Source: Nemertoderma westbladi (Eukaryota > Xenacoelomorpha > Nemertodermatida > Nemertodermatidae). From it: 64,000 bases of DNA. Below, in pieces: positions 33,513 through 44,375 of this stretch (its first letter is position 1; every line of letters begins with the position of its first letter). Made by a program: the position numbers and the translations under genes. Where the stretch lies: positions 1-64,000 of the forward strand of contig JAUCBJ010001783.1 of NCBI GenBank assembly GCA_032718475.1. The letters run 5' to 3'. The notes under the pieces were generated by a model. That model was not told where the DNA came from. It searched no databases and was given only the letters and a program-made list of their open reading frames with translations.

Positions 33513-34752
33513 TGTTCACGCTTTCAGACCTTTAGCAGTTTAACCTGCCAAATTTGGATGTCTTCTAGATAATAAATCGACTTTAGCCTATGACGAGTAT
33601 TTGATACACTACATTAGCCGAAGCCAGTCTATGCGCGACCATTCACCCGCTGGATATACCCGGGAGACTGGATTCGGAAGCCTAACCTTATTGCCGTGTA
33701 GGCCTACTGTATTATTCGACTGATCGTAATATATAATCTCTGACAAATATTATTCACTTTCGGGAAATATTAACAGTTCCTTTAGGACGTGGCGCTCTAA
33801 ATATGTAAACAGAGTTATGACTTAAACTAGACACAACGGGATGGCTATGGATTCACGTATATAGCGCATTCTTTAGGAGATGCTTTGTTATCAGTCACAA
33901 TCATACACACTACTGCACAATGCTGCACACCGATCTGCCGACCTTCACTAATTTTAGTCACATATAAAGAGAACAACAACCGATACATGTAGTGCCTATG
34001 AAATAGCATTAGATTCACTTCAAAACCACTTTAATGTAAGTCGCAATCGTTATATGTAACCGGTCTCTCTTACCTTCAGTATATCAAGAAGATTGAGGGT
34101 TTTGTAATTATTCATCGATATTCCAAATATAATAATATTCCATCAACTGATATAATGAATAACCGACAGTAAATAGCAGTAAAAATGTTAAGGTATAAAT
34201 TGTTATGACATGTTATGGTATGATTAGTAAGTAAGATAACAGATATACGTTCTATAATTAAGCCTACTAATGTTGGGCTAAAGCCTGAAAACACAGAGAT
34301 TCCAAAGCCGGTCTTCTAGGCTCGGAAAAAACCAACACAACTGATCCCTCTGGGCTGTTGTAGGTATCTTTCAACACAAAGAGAAACAGCTCTCATTGGC
34401 CGATTTCCAGATTCTGTAGGTTCCACGAATGTCTAAATGCCGAACTATTCGGGTTTTTGCAGCCCATATTCAACACAAGGCGAAATCGCTCTGATTGGTG
34501 GATCATTGTTCTGATTGGTTGATCGAACAGAACAAAGAGCCTATAGGCGTACAGCAAATCGGTTGGTAGATTGCGTCATTTGAGTTAGGTAGTTTAGAGT
34601 ATTTGAGCGCATTGTGGGAAAACTGGCTTTTTATGTCCGCTAAAGCACACATGCAGACACAGCGGATAAATCGCTAGTTATGTCCTCTAAAAACACCTTA
34701 CACAGTACATTGCGGAGAAAAGGGCCAGTTATATCCCGCAAAAGCTTTTACA
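33513..34752 (-). repeat. BEL/Pao 5' LTR (1240 bp)
   Basis: Begins TGTTCACGCTTTCAG and ends AAAAGCTTTTACA on the plus strand. Flanked on the right by CCTAC (34753-34757). I could not see a clear TGG-type primer site directly inside it (33512 downwards). Confidence 0.95.
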
Positions 34753-34761
34753 CCTACTGTA

Positions 34762-35154
34762 TCAACCCATAATGTCAAAAAGGCTGGCTTCAGAAGAATC
34801 CAAAGTGCCCAGTGTGGAGGCGGCGTTCCCGATAAAAATGGCGATGAGGATAGGCTGGAGGAGGAAGCGGTGAAACATGGGCTCCATGGTTACGGCGTGG
34901 AGCCTCCGGCCAACCTCCTTCAGGAAGCAGGCGGTTTCTGGGCCTGGTTGTCCGAGCGTCTCGAACGCAACAGGGTGAAAGATGTGGCCCCGCCTAACCA
35001 ACTCTGCGTACTTGGAGGTTTTGGCGGCCTCGGCTTCCTTCACCACTCGGTCTCCCCCGGACTGACTGGTAGCGAGGTCCGAGGTGGCTGGGCACGAGCG
35101 GGTCCCTACTACTACTACTACTACTAGGATCGGCATGCTGCATTGCAGCTGCAT
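34762..35154 (-). pseudogene. LINE 3' terminal ORF fragment
   Basis: 130-residue minus-strand frame with KYAELVRRGHIFHPVAFETL, FLKEVGRRLHAVT and FIGNAASTLGTLD. This reads like the conserved tail found at the C-terminus of many invertebrate LINE-type pol proteins. It begins at the BEL target duplication on one side and a (TAC)n microsatellite (about 35106-35127) on the other. The LTR element therefore inserted just beyond its end. No RT is attached. Confidence 0.55.
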
Positions 35155-35156
35155 TT

Positions 35157-36446
35157 TTAAGAATGCTGTGCCGGCTTATCAACAAAATTGCACCGCCACA
35201 ACTCCCTATCACCCATGACATTTGCTAGATCATCCGCATCTTTAAGGCCAGTGTCCTTTAAGATGCGTCTCAAGAAAGTCATGGGCTGTCCACCATGCTT
35301 ATTCACTCCATGAGGCTGCCAAAGTACAAGATTATGCAGTGGCTGGTCCTCACGGCGAAAGCAATGCCCTGCAAAGCGGAGGCGATTTTGTTCTAGTGTC
35401 AAGCTTGCGGGAACCAATGAGACACCTCCAATGTTATATAGTGTCTGGTTGGAGATGTGTGCATTGTACTTGACACAATGAACCCGGCGTAGCATTCTTG
35501 TGAATGTGCCATCCAGAGATTTGGTGTCCTCAGCAGTTAGAGCCCAGCATGGACTCCCGTAGAGGAGTACTGGAACTACTGCTGCTCTAAATAATCGGAC
35601 CTTAAGTTTCCGATTAATTCTCGGTGACTTCCAAATCCTGGAAAGCCTATTCAAGGCTGCCCATGCCTTTCCCTTACGTATTCGAAGGTCCTCACCTGAC
35701 TTCCGGATCCATGATCCCAGGTAACAGAAGTCGTCCACATGCTCAAGCATACCATCCTTTGAGCTTATGCTCATCCGATCAGAGACTTGCTGAGGACTTT
35801 CAAAGTTAACTGTCAGAATTTTGGTCTTTCTGGAGTTAATAAAAAGACCAACACTAGAAGCAGCATGTTCTAATGAGCTGAGGAGCCGTTGGGCTCCCTC
35901 TAATGATTCTGAGAGTACTCCTAAGTCATCAGCAAATTCTAGATCAGTTAGGTACTTGGCAGGATTTCCTTGACTTCTGGAGCCAGTAGGTTGAGTTATC
36001 ATCACCCCATCATCATTATAATGATCTAAGGACATGCGTAGAACATAGTCAACCACAATAATGAACAAGAATGGTGCAAGTGTGTCTCCTTGGAGGACAC
36101 CCCATAACACTTCAAATGGTTCTGTGTCACCGTCAACAGTAGACACAAATGTTGTCGAACCATTGTATACTGATCTCATTGCTGCAATAATTTCATCAGG
36201 AATCCCATATAATGAAAGTATGCTGAACATACGTGAGCGAGAGACTGAATCAAAGGCCTTGAAGAAGTCAACAAAGATAACAGCCAGATGCCTGTCTTTC
36301 TTTTTCGATAACTCTTCAATTATCCTTCTAAGTGCCAAAATGGGCTCCATGGTCCCACGACCTTTACGGAACCCATTCTGATAGTGACTTAAAATGTCCA
36401 TGACTATGGTCCAAAATCGCAAATGTCGCGCTTTATTAAATTGCAC
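35157..36446 (-). pseudogene. 5'-truncated LINE reverse transcriptase (RTE-like)
   Basis: 429 open residues. RT blocks in order: YQNGFRKGRGTMEPILALRR, VIFVDFFKAFDSVSR, WGVLQGDTLAPFLF, the catalytic LEFADDLGVLSES, then SVGLFINSRKTKIL. The thumb/C-terminal region has CYLGSWIRKSGEDLRIRKGK and RAAVVPVLLYGSPCWALTA. A final LRFAGHCFRREDQPLHNLVL and GGQPMTFLRRI complete it. The endonuclease and first RT blocks are missing, consistent with 5' truncation during target-primed insertion. It is the best-preserved member of the family also seen at 3597-4010 and 10735-11150. Confidence 0.85.
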
Positions 36447-38640
36447 TTTTTGACACTTTTAGGAACTGACACTTGATCTTACACCATCGTAGATCGGTAG
36501 AGGATAAACATGTGTGTTAAATAGGAGCCACCTTTAGGATCCGCTAAAGTGCACTTGTACAATTAAGTGTGCAAAAGTGCAAATTTTTTGCGAAAATGTC
36601 AAATAGTTCAATAAGGTCAAATAGTTCAATACATTGCTTTCTGTGGTTTTTAACTGTATTCTTTAACATCTGTGTAACATGATAGATACTCACGAAAAGT
36701 TCAACAGACATCAAATATGGCAAAAAAGCAGGTGTGACATTAAATGCACTTTAAACAATAAATAGAGATCAAATAACAAATGGACCTCACAATTAAAAAC
36801 CCGCATAATTTTGAACTTATTATATCGTTTCAAATTAATTCAAAAGTGGATGTTTGGTTTAAGTGGGAAGTTAGATAAACTGCATTTATGTGACAGTGTG
36901 CATTCGGGGGAAGTTTGGTGAACTGCATTTATGCAGTGAATCCAAACTTCCCCTTTGAGATATCATATACTTAAGACACGCTAGGGTGTCGGGGAAATAT
37001 TTGTTACTGTCACACTTTGCTTCCATTTATCCTATCCTGTATTATTACTCTATTCAGATAGAGATAATAATCAGTAATTTAGAACACTAAACTGTCTTTC
37101 ATGCGAACAAAATTCTAACTAAAGACGGGTGAATCACCATGCTGCCATGACCATGGAAATAACTTTAAATATAAATCAAATATTTGGGGAGGCTTCCAAG
37201 TTAAACCCCAAAACAATTATTTCGTTACATATACAGTAAATAACGTTCAATGTTCTTCTTCCTCTCATAATAAAATATAAATTAAATATCTCTGATCGCT
37301 GTAAGAATTTCACAACCAAAATGTTTCAGTGTGATAAGTGTACCACAAGCCCGCGTAAACAGCTGCAAACGCATAGACAACAAATTTAACAAAAGGCTAC
37401 ATGCATACATACAGGTTGGGTTCATGACGAGTGAAAATTGATCGCGTGTAATATAAACTAAATTGCAAGTCCGGCTATCCTCCACTTCCTTACCCAATGG
37501 AAATGTTGTTATAATCTAATATTGGGGCGGCTTTCTCTCGTTTTTTTCTACCTTTTTATAAATGTTATAGAAAAAGGGTTGGTTATCAATTTTTATAAAT
37601 ATTTCTGTTCTAGAACACATTTTACTAGAACATTTTTTGGAAAAAATACCATACTACTAGTCAGGTCAAATATTTGTTTTAGAAAAAAAAACTTAATGAT
37701 AAAAGCCTTTTTATATGAAAAAAAATTGATCAAACAATGGGTACCCACCCAAGGTATAGTAATGCCCGTATTTCACTATGGAAGAAGTTTCGATGGACGA
37801 TATTTATGCTGAACTAGGCCCAGATAAAAGTGAGAGAAGACTTACAACAAACAAAACGACGTAAGTGATGGCAAATAACGCTCGACAAAAAAAGCCAACT
37901 TTTTTTGCCACCACTTAAATAGTTTATTTAAGTGGGTTAAATAAAAAGAAATAAAAAGTAAAATATTTATTTATTTTTCTGGAATTAATTTCGCACTACC
38001 AAATCGCCAGGGCGACATATTTTCGTTCCGTAACGCTATTAAGTGCTATTTTATGAACAATGACGTATATAGAGTTGTTATTATTATCCGAATTTTGGGA
38101 AGATTGATTGGACATTAAAGGGGTTATTTTAAATAGTTATTATAAAAAGATTAAAATAAATCGAAATCTTGGCATATATAACTTAGTTATCTCAACGTAT
38201 CGTGAAACTCGTAGATTCCAGAACCGGCCTTGCATTATAATTGCACTTGTTGATATGTGCTGGATAGTAGGATGCAACTAACTCCTAACAACTAGCATGG
38301 CTTTCTAACTGATAAGTCCTGCTTTTCATTACAAACAAGTTTGTTTTAAACATATTGTTTTAAATAAATTGTACATTGAAAAGGTGTAAGCTGTTATTGA
38401 ATGAAAAATAAACAAATCCAATATACTTCTTAAGATATTTTTTATTTATATTAGAAATAGGTATACTGTATAAATAATTGTTGAGGATTTTTACTTTGGA
38501 CAAAAAAACGATCTGAAATTATTTGGATATTATGATTAATTTGGTTGGACCTAAACCGCTAAACCAAACCCCAATTACAAATATACTACAAAAAATCTAA
38601 CGCAGAAATAAAGTCTTACAAGACTGAATGACCTAACGAG
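36447..38640. other. Intergenic, no gene recognised
   Basis: AT-rich. 37540-37660 resembles the AACATTTT/CTAGAAC repeat near 21240-21370. 37980-38030 (GGAATTAATTTCGCACTACC, then CGCCAGGGCGAC) resembles the last 50 bp of both duplication copies (5587-5635, 12723-12772), marking a dispersed repeat end. Confidence 0.5.
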
Positions 38641-38789
38641 CCAAGCGAGTGAATAATTGAAAAACATGGGCCCGGAAACTAAGGTAACTTACAGAATCGC
38701 CATTGGTAAGTTGAGCTCTGAGAACTAACTCTCTAGTAGAGTTATCTACTAGTAACAATATACTGATACTTAATATATATCGTTATAGG

Positions 38790-38992
38790 AGTTGGCGAAA
38801 GTGCCAGTTATAAGGGACTGGTGGCGACGGACTGAGGCATTAGAGGAGCCAATGGAAGGTACCACTGCGGGCCTGAAACCATCAGACGGGGGCCGGGCCG
38901 CCAACTGGTGGGTCAAACTGGAAGAGGTTTACCACGACCAGGCAACTACACCAAGCAACTACACGGAGGTCGAAAGCAAATCAGATGAATAA
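38790..38992 (+). CDS. Possible terminal exon of an unknown gene
   Basis: An open frame follows a plausible acceptor (CGTTATAG at 38781-38788) and ends at a TAA at about 38990. It reads LAKVPVIRDWWRRTEALEEP and ends SNYTEVESKSDE. There is no ATG start. The only donor-like site nearby (ATTGGTAAGT, about 38702-38711) joins in a different frame, so no gene model is secure. No family recognised. Confidence 0.25.
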
Positions 38993-39114
38993 GTAATACT
39001 ATAAATTACCTTCAAAATTATTTATTAAACTCTAACCGACTATTATATTAGGTCCTATATATGCCTGTGTTCTATAACTAATTAAATTCAAATATTTCAA
39101 GTTTTATTTATTAT

Positions 39115-40467
39115 TTATATATAATCTGAAGTTTCGACTTTCGACTTCTTTTTGTTCTCTACTTTTGTTAGTAATGGAATGTCATGTTGATAATGACATT
39201 GACGATTTATTATTCTCTCAAACAAACCCGATATAACTTGATCTCGAGTGAGTCCGTTCAAGAGCGATCTAACCTCATCGTATTGCGGATTGCCTTCCAT
39301 ATTAGCTTCTATAGCTGCTCTGATATCCCGGAAGATGTACCTCTGGAATTCCTCTCCCGATTGCGGCTCATGGTGTTGGGGTTGTGCGGGAGATTGATGC
39401 AGTCTTTGTAACAGTTTCTGTGAATCAGTTCCAGAGAGAAGCAATATCTCGTAGTTATTAATCACAACGGTGAATAAAGAAGGGTTTATTTGCCTGAAAT
39501 TATTCAGTAGTTTCGCGGCAACGTCAAACTCCTTGTGTTTCAACGTAGCGCCCGTTAGCATAAGCTGAATAATTCCTATTCGCAGTCTGCGAGTTGCGGA
39601 AGAGCGTTCCACAAAGTCTTGGTTTATGTTTAGCACAGACGCCGTGTCTTTAGTAAGCTCTTCGTAAATTCTATTGTCTGTGTCGTTAGTTCGAGAAATA
39701 TAAGCAAAAATGCTAACAGCATCGAACCAGAAGTTTGGTGGGAAAGTGGAATTATCCGACGTGTTTCTAATTGCTGAACGAAAATAACTGCCAATTTCGT
39801 TGGCTCGTTTAAACTCATTACTTTCGCAGAAACCGCACATTAGTGAAACTATTTCGAGGTATAATTTGGATCGTTCGTCTAACCTATCGAAAGTAAAGAA
39901 CTTGGGGCATTTATCGAGAACATACTTACACACCTCCCATCCCGTCTCCAAGTCGTCGTATAAGTAGGAAGTAGCGATGAGTCCGTGGAGAATTCGACGT
40001 GCTCTCTGCATTCGGAGCGGGTCGATTTTCATCGTTTTCACTACCGGCGGATCCGCCAGTTTAATCGATTCAATAAAATATTGGAATATAGTCTGCGTAG
40101 TCTTGAAGTGCTCCCGGGTTTTAATGCACATGGTCGCGGCTTCTAAGATGTTCATATTGTACGCCGAGTACGCTACATGATCGGGTACCGATCGTACATT
40201 ATTGTAGTGAGATTCCGCCAAAACATAGATATCGTTCACACTATCTCTCTTATTCAACTCCCTCCGAAAGTTACTGCTATTTTCGATGAATTCTTGGATC
40301 TTAAGATATTCTAACGGCAAGAGAACCCGTCTATTATTACGATTCCTGCCAGCTTGCGAAGGTTTACCGCTATGTTTAGCGCTAGTAGCCGTACCTCTAT
40401 CGGTACTGAATCGTTTCGTGGTCGTCGCAGCCGTCAATCGTTGATAAATAGTCCTGATCTTGAACAT
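39115..40467 (-). CDS. Putative mitochondrial PTCD2-like protein
   Basis: 450-residue intronless ORF. The N-terminus (MFKIRTIYQRLTAATTTKRF) is basic and lacks acidic residues, a good mitochondrial targeting peptide. The remainder is all-helical with helix-pair patterns like pentatricopeptide repeat proteins. LLPLEYLKIQEFIE near residue 50 and FDVAAKLLNNFRQINPSLFT near 330 recall vertebrate PTCD2, a mitochondrial RNA-processing factor, but similarity is weak and the name is tentative. The C-terminus is Lys-rich. AATAAA (39108-39103) follows the stop closely. The start ATG is the first in frame, and no competing upstream ATG is needed to obtain the targeting sequence. It could be another PPR-type or mitoribosome-associated protein. 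Confidence 0.55.
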   Translation of the reverse strand: MFKIRTIYQRLTAATTTKRFSTDRGTATSAKHSGKPSQAGRNRNNRRVLLPLEYLKIQEFIENSSNFRRELNKRDSVNDIYVLAESHYNNVRSVPDHVAYSAYNMNILEAATMCIKTREHFKTTQTIFQYFIESIKLADPPVVKTMKIDPLRMQRARRILHGLIATSYLYDDLETGWEVCKYVLDKCPKFFTFDRLDERSKLYLEIVSLMCGFCESNEFKRANEIGSYFRSAIRNTSDNSTFPPNFWFDAVSIFAYISRTNDTDNRIYEELTKDTASVLNINQDFVERSSATRRLRIGIIQLMLTGATLKHKEFDVAAKLLNNFRQINPSLFTVVINNYEILLLSGTDSQKLLQRLHQSPAQPQHHEPQSGEEFQRYIFRDIRAAIEANMEGNPQYDEVRSLLNGLTRDQVISGLFERIINRQCHYQHDIPLLTKVENKKKSKVETSDYI

Positions 40468-40651
40468 GATTGTCAGACAGTCAGATAAAAATCGATACTT
40501 TTGTCATTTTGTGTGTCAAATTCTGAAATTCTTATTGCAGTAGTGGGGGGTGTAGTCGTAGTGTAACTGAAGAGACAGTAGTAGGTACAGAGGTATGCCA
40601 GCTTTCTCAGGTGATTGACGTACACCGGTACACCCCTGCTATTCAATTCAC

Positions 40652-41557
40652 TACCGGTGTAACAGCGGATTCTGTCCCCCCGCGGATATGGTCCGGGGGG
40701 ACCGAATCCGCTAGCGGATTGAGTCCGGGGGGACCGAATCCGCTAGCGGATTCTGTCCCCCCTCCGCAGATTGAGTCCCCCCCTTAAATTATAATTTTAC
40801 AGTACAGTCAGACAGTGCTGAGTGCAGCAGTACTGGTACGGACATAGCAACGTAGGCGTAGCTTATGCATTAAATTATCGGTCAGACCTGCAGACTGATT
40901 AAAATTCAACATTATAGATTCATTATGGATGAGGGATGATTACATGATGAGGAGGAAGATACTGTACTGTCCCTATTACAGTAATAAACATACTGTAGTT
41001 CGAGTTGTCAGGCCTCATTACCTAGGCCTAATATATGTACTGATAGTATTTTCGGGGTGGGGGGGGGGGGGGGGGGGGGGGGGGTGGTATATTCAGTTCA
41101 ACTGTTACACCTAAACCCAACTGAGTAACAGTTATTCATATTCATTCATATTATTAGTTTGCAGGTGGGGAGGATATATTTTCTAATAATAAAAAGGCTA
41201 AAACAATATAACCTCATTACAATAAATTTATCGTACTACGAAATTGGGGAGGAGCAGGTTACACAGACAAGGTTTTCAAACCAGAACAATAAACGATACA
41301 TACTGAATAACCGGTCTGCCAGTACTGTAACCATTGACAATAAGGAAGGGAACGGAGCAGTCTGGCAGTGTATTTTGAATTTATTGCAATAACATTGGGG
41401 GGACCAAATCCGCGAACGAGGACCCAATCCGCTAGCAGATTTGGTCCTAGGGAGACCAAATCTGCTAGCGGATTGGGTCCGGGGGACTAAATCCGCTAGC
41501 AGATCCGGTCCGGGGGGACCGATTCTTCGGGGGACTGAATCCGCTGTTACACCGGTA
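40652..41557. mobile_element. 906-bp inverted-repeat element with GCTAGC subterminal repeats
   Basis: The ends are perfect inverted repeats of 21 bp (ACCGGTGTAACAGCGGATTC on the left, with TA outside). TA at both outer ends would suit a TA target duplication. Subterminal zones on both sides carry repeats of the 16-bp palindrome AATCCGCTAGCGGATT and variants (40705-40753 and about 41408-41505), separated by GGTCCGGGGGGACC-like blocks. The centre has poly-G (41059-41084) and one copy of the ~50-bp AGCAGGTTACA module (41250-41296). No transposase. Confidence 0.75.
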
Positions 41558-41569
41558 TTAAGGTAATTT

Positions 41570-42677
41570 GGGTAAATCTTTTCGACCTACGCGTAGGCCT
41601 ACGCGTAGCTACGCGTAGCTACGCGTAGCTACGCGTAGTTCGCAACATTGGGTCATATATCACCAGTTTCAGAGTTTTAACAATAACTACGCGTAGGTCC
41701 TACGCGACCTACGCATAGGTGCTACCCATAACTATGCCTATACGTCGTTTATCATGAGTAGGCTTACGTATTACAAGCCGTTCAGTACTAAAATAAGACA
41801 CAATTCGGTATGTTCAATAAACAACCCACAACCATCAAATGCTTTCAACAGTAATGCATCCTATACCTGTATACTCTATATAGAGGAATACGCGAAGACT
41901 ACATATTCTTCACTTCATGCGTTGCGGGCGGTAAAATGTGTTAATAATTAATGTTTAGAGTTCAAAAATAGTTTACAAAGGAAATAGGCCGATGGTTCTT
42001 ATCGATTCTCTATGGTTTTTATTGCCTTTGTTCACGATAGGGCAAGGATATACTGTATTTAATATGTTAACCCCTTGACAAGGGAAGGGGGAGACTAAAT
42101 TGTCTACCATGATTGGTTGCACTTGTTATTTGATCAAACAATTTGATTATATGCAGTATTTATCAGCTTTCGCTTAACCTCTTCACCGGTAGACTGGTCG
42201 CTTTATTTACTACTGTTCAATATTTAAATAATCCAATGGAAACAAAGATACTTGAATCATGAGACGTGAATTTTAAGTTTACTTTTTATTCATCCTGTGT
42301 TTGTTTGTGAAAGAGCCGAATATTATTTATTACCAGTGCTGTATGTCGAGATATGAGTTTCCGATTCTGTTATTACATTTGTCTGATAATCAGATACCTG
42401 AAATATACCGATACTTGCTTAACAACTCAACCCTACCGGACCTGAAATGAAAAATCATTGTTATCAGGACTGCTACGCGTAGCACCTACGCGTAGCTACG
42501 CGTAGCACCTACGCGTAGTTTCAAAATACCTACGCGTAGTTCCAAAATAACTACGCGTAGTTTTAAAACACCTACGCGTAGTTGTTAAATAGGCAGTAAG
42601 TCTGGCCCTACCGGTAAATGACAGGAATGGAAGTTACAAACTACGCGTAGATACGCGTAGATCGAAAAGATTTACCC
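41570..42677. mobile_element. 1108-bp inverted-repeat element with CTACGCGTAG arrays
   Basis: Starts GGGTAAATCTTTTCGA and ends with its reverse complement (one mismatch region beyond). Flanked by the 7-bp direct repeat GTAATTT at 41563-41569 and 42678-42684. Both subterminal regions hold repeated 10-bp palindromes CTACGCGTAG (41586-41640, 41685-41715; 42476-42580, 42642-42660). The interior has no transposase. It lies 12 bp from the preceding element. Confidence 0.8.
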
Positions 42678-42807
42678 GTAATTTGGGCAACAAAGCGACT
42701 GGCGAAGTCCATAGTGCAGTTGTAGTGCTGTAGTGTATCAGAAGATTACTCATTTATGTAAAGGTCACTAAGTCTAGAGTCTGGCAGTCTGAGTTATCCA
42801 CACAGAC

Positions 42808-43037
42808 GGGTGAGTACAATACAAAGACCTCAACCAAGCTTCAGACCTGTACAAAACACATGTGTTAACTTTCGTTTATTGCTTTGGTTCCCCCAACAGG
42901 ACTCTGTAACCTGCTCCTTTACTAACCTGATCCTTTAAATGGCAATGGGACCTAATGCTCTTTGGGACCTAACGCGACTTTACCTCTTGGTTTTGTACAG
43001 AGGGTCTTGAGGTCTTTACTTTGTTTTGTACTCACCC
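42808..43037. mobile_element. 230-bp MITE-like element
   Basis: Inverted terminal repeats of about 45-48 bp, imperfect: GGGTGAGTACAATACAAAGA on the left, matched by the reverse complement of the right end, and GACCTGTACAAAAC matched by GACCCTCTGTACAAAAC inward. CAGA occurs on both outer sides and could be a short target duplication. It contains a reverse-strand copy of the ~50-bp module (42869-42925). Confidence 0.65.
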
Positions 43038-44375
43038 CAGAATTAACCGCTTCTATTGCTCATGGCTCTTCCAGCTTAAATACAAGAGTGGAGGCCAAAA
43101 TACTAATGTAAGCTGGAATTGAACTGTGGTTTGTGCCTAACATAGAGTTCGAGACGGAAGGGAGGGGGGGGGGGGGGGGGAGGGGGGGCGACTGGAGGCC
43201 AATATTTCGAGCCAAGTCGGTAAAAAGAAAAACACGGTTGGGTATATGCTCGGTAAACAGAGTCGGGTTGGGGAAGTCGGAAAAATTTGGAACAGCGATT
43301 CCTAAAATGGCAGGATTACACAATAAACAAAATAATATATACAGTAACCCCTGTTACTACTCGCTTTTAAATGTATCTTTTCAATCGTATTGTTAGAATG
43401 TTTATAATTTGTATACATTTATCGATGCAAGTGCTAATACAGTATATGCCCACTGTTGGATATCATATTAACAAAAATTCCTAACAAAAACATAAACCTT
43501 TGCCACTGACTGACCTTTCAACCTCAATGCTCAATCACAATTACCAAACGATGTGCTCTCTAATTTTATTGTTGTAAATACCATTGTGTAAAGTAATTAT
43601 TGGAACATTTCCATTGCTCGCTGCGCTGTGCGCTCGCATTATTCTATTTGAAATTAGTCTGTAAATGTTAATAACAAAATCCCCTTTCCTCACTGCACAA
43701 TTATGGCAATTTTATTTTCAAACGAAAAATGTTAGGTTGCTCGCTCCATTCGCATATTGTAGAATTGTTGATTGTAGAATACAATAAACTTTAATTAAAT
43801 CTTTAAGCTTTTAATTAAATTAAGCGTTAATTCAATTCATAAAGATTTCGTTGCAAAAATTATTGATAATAAATGGCAAGATATTCACTAAACATAAACC
43901 ATAAATGGTTATATTATCACATCGACATATAGTTTTCTTCACATGTGATAAAATTTGTAAGAGAGTTGTTCCTATTAATTTGTAATATCAATCAATCAAA
44001 TCTGACCTAAATGGATAGGTAAAATTCAATATTCTAGAGGCCTACTCGGTAAAATTTCCATGACTGGAGGCACATCTCATTTCAGTCAATTAATATCTTG
44101 CCTCAAGGGAAAGGAAGTCTCTCAAGGAAAGGAAAATTTCTCTAGGAAATCAGATATAAACACCAGGTGCTTTTTATGCAGGAATGTTTCATAGAGGGTT
44201 TGTAAATATATGATATGAAAAATAATGTCCTCTATAATATCCTTCGTAATAATTATTAAATAAATACTCGCTGTAATTACGGTAATTACAACTTATATAA
44301 ACTTTTAATCACAAATTACTAAAAAATGCTAATAAATAATAATATAAATGTAGACTGCCAACGAGCCAATTACAT
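43038..44375. other. Intergenic, no gene recognised
   Basis: AT-rich downstream region of the LENG9-like gene. Includes poly-G 43164-43180. Short open frames around it come from low-complexity G-rich sequence. Confidence 0.5.

Larger units (their letters stand above)
22145..34752 (-). mobile_element. Non-autonomous BEL/Pao LTR retrotransposon, RT deleted (12.6 kb)
   Basis: Two 1240-bp LTRs flank the element. The 5-bp direct repeat CCTAC lies at 22140-22144 and 34753-34757, a normal size for BEL/Pao. On the minus strand it has a ~2.2 kb leader, ORF1 (772 aa), ORF2 (852 aa, BEL/Pao Gag-protease features), a 1.6 kb spacer, and a cluster of short ORFs before the 3' LTR. RT is missing, most of RNase H is missing, and no integrase core is seen. 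The LTRs differ at about eight sites by eye, so it inserted recently, with enzymes supplied by a related element (inferred). Confidence 0.9.

Noticed and set aside
34870-35127. Plus-strand ORF ending in Tyr repeats
   Set aside because: It is antisense to the LINE fragment and ends in a (TAC)n microsatellite.
38640-38992. Two-exon gene joining ATG at about 38667 to the 38790 exon
   Set aside because: The donor GTAAGT and acceptor TTATAG look good, but the join reads into a TGA after about 28 codons and does not continue the long frame.
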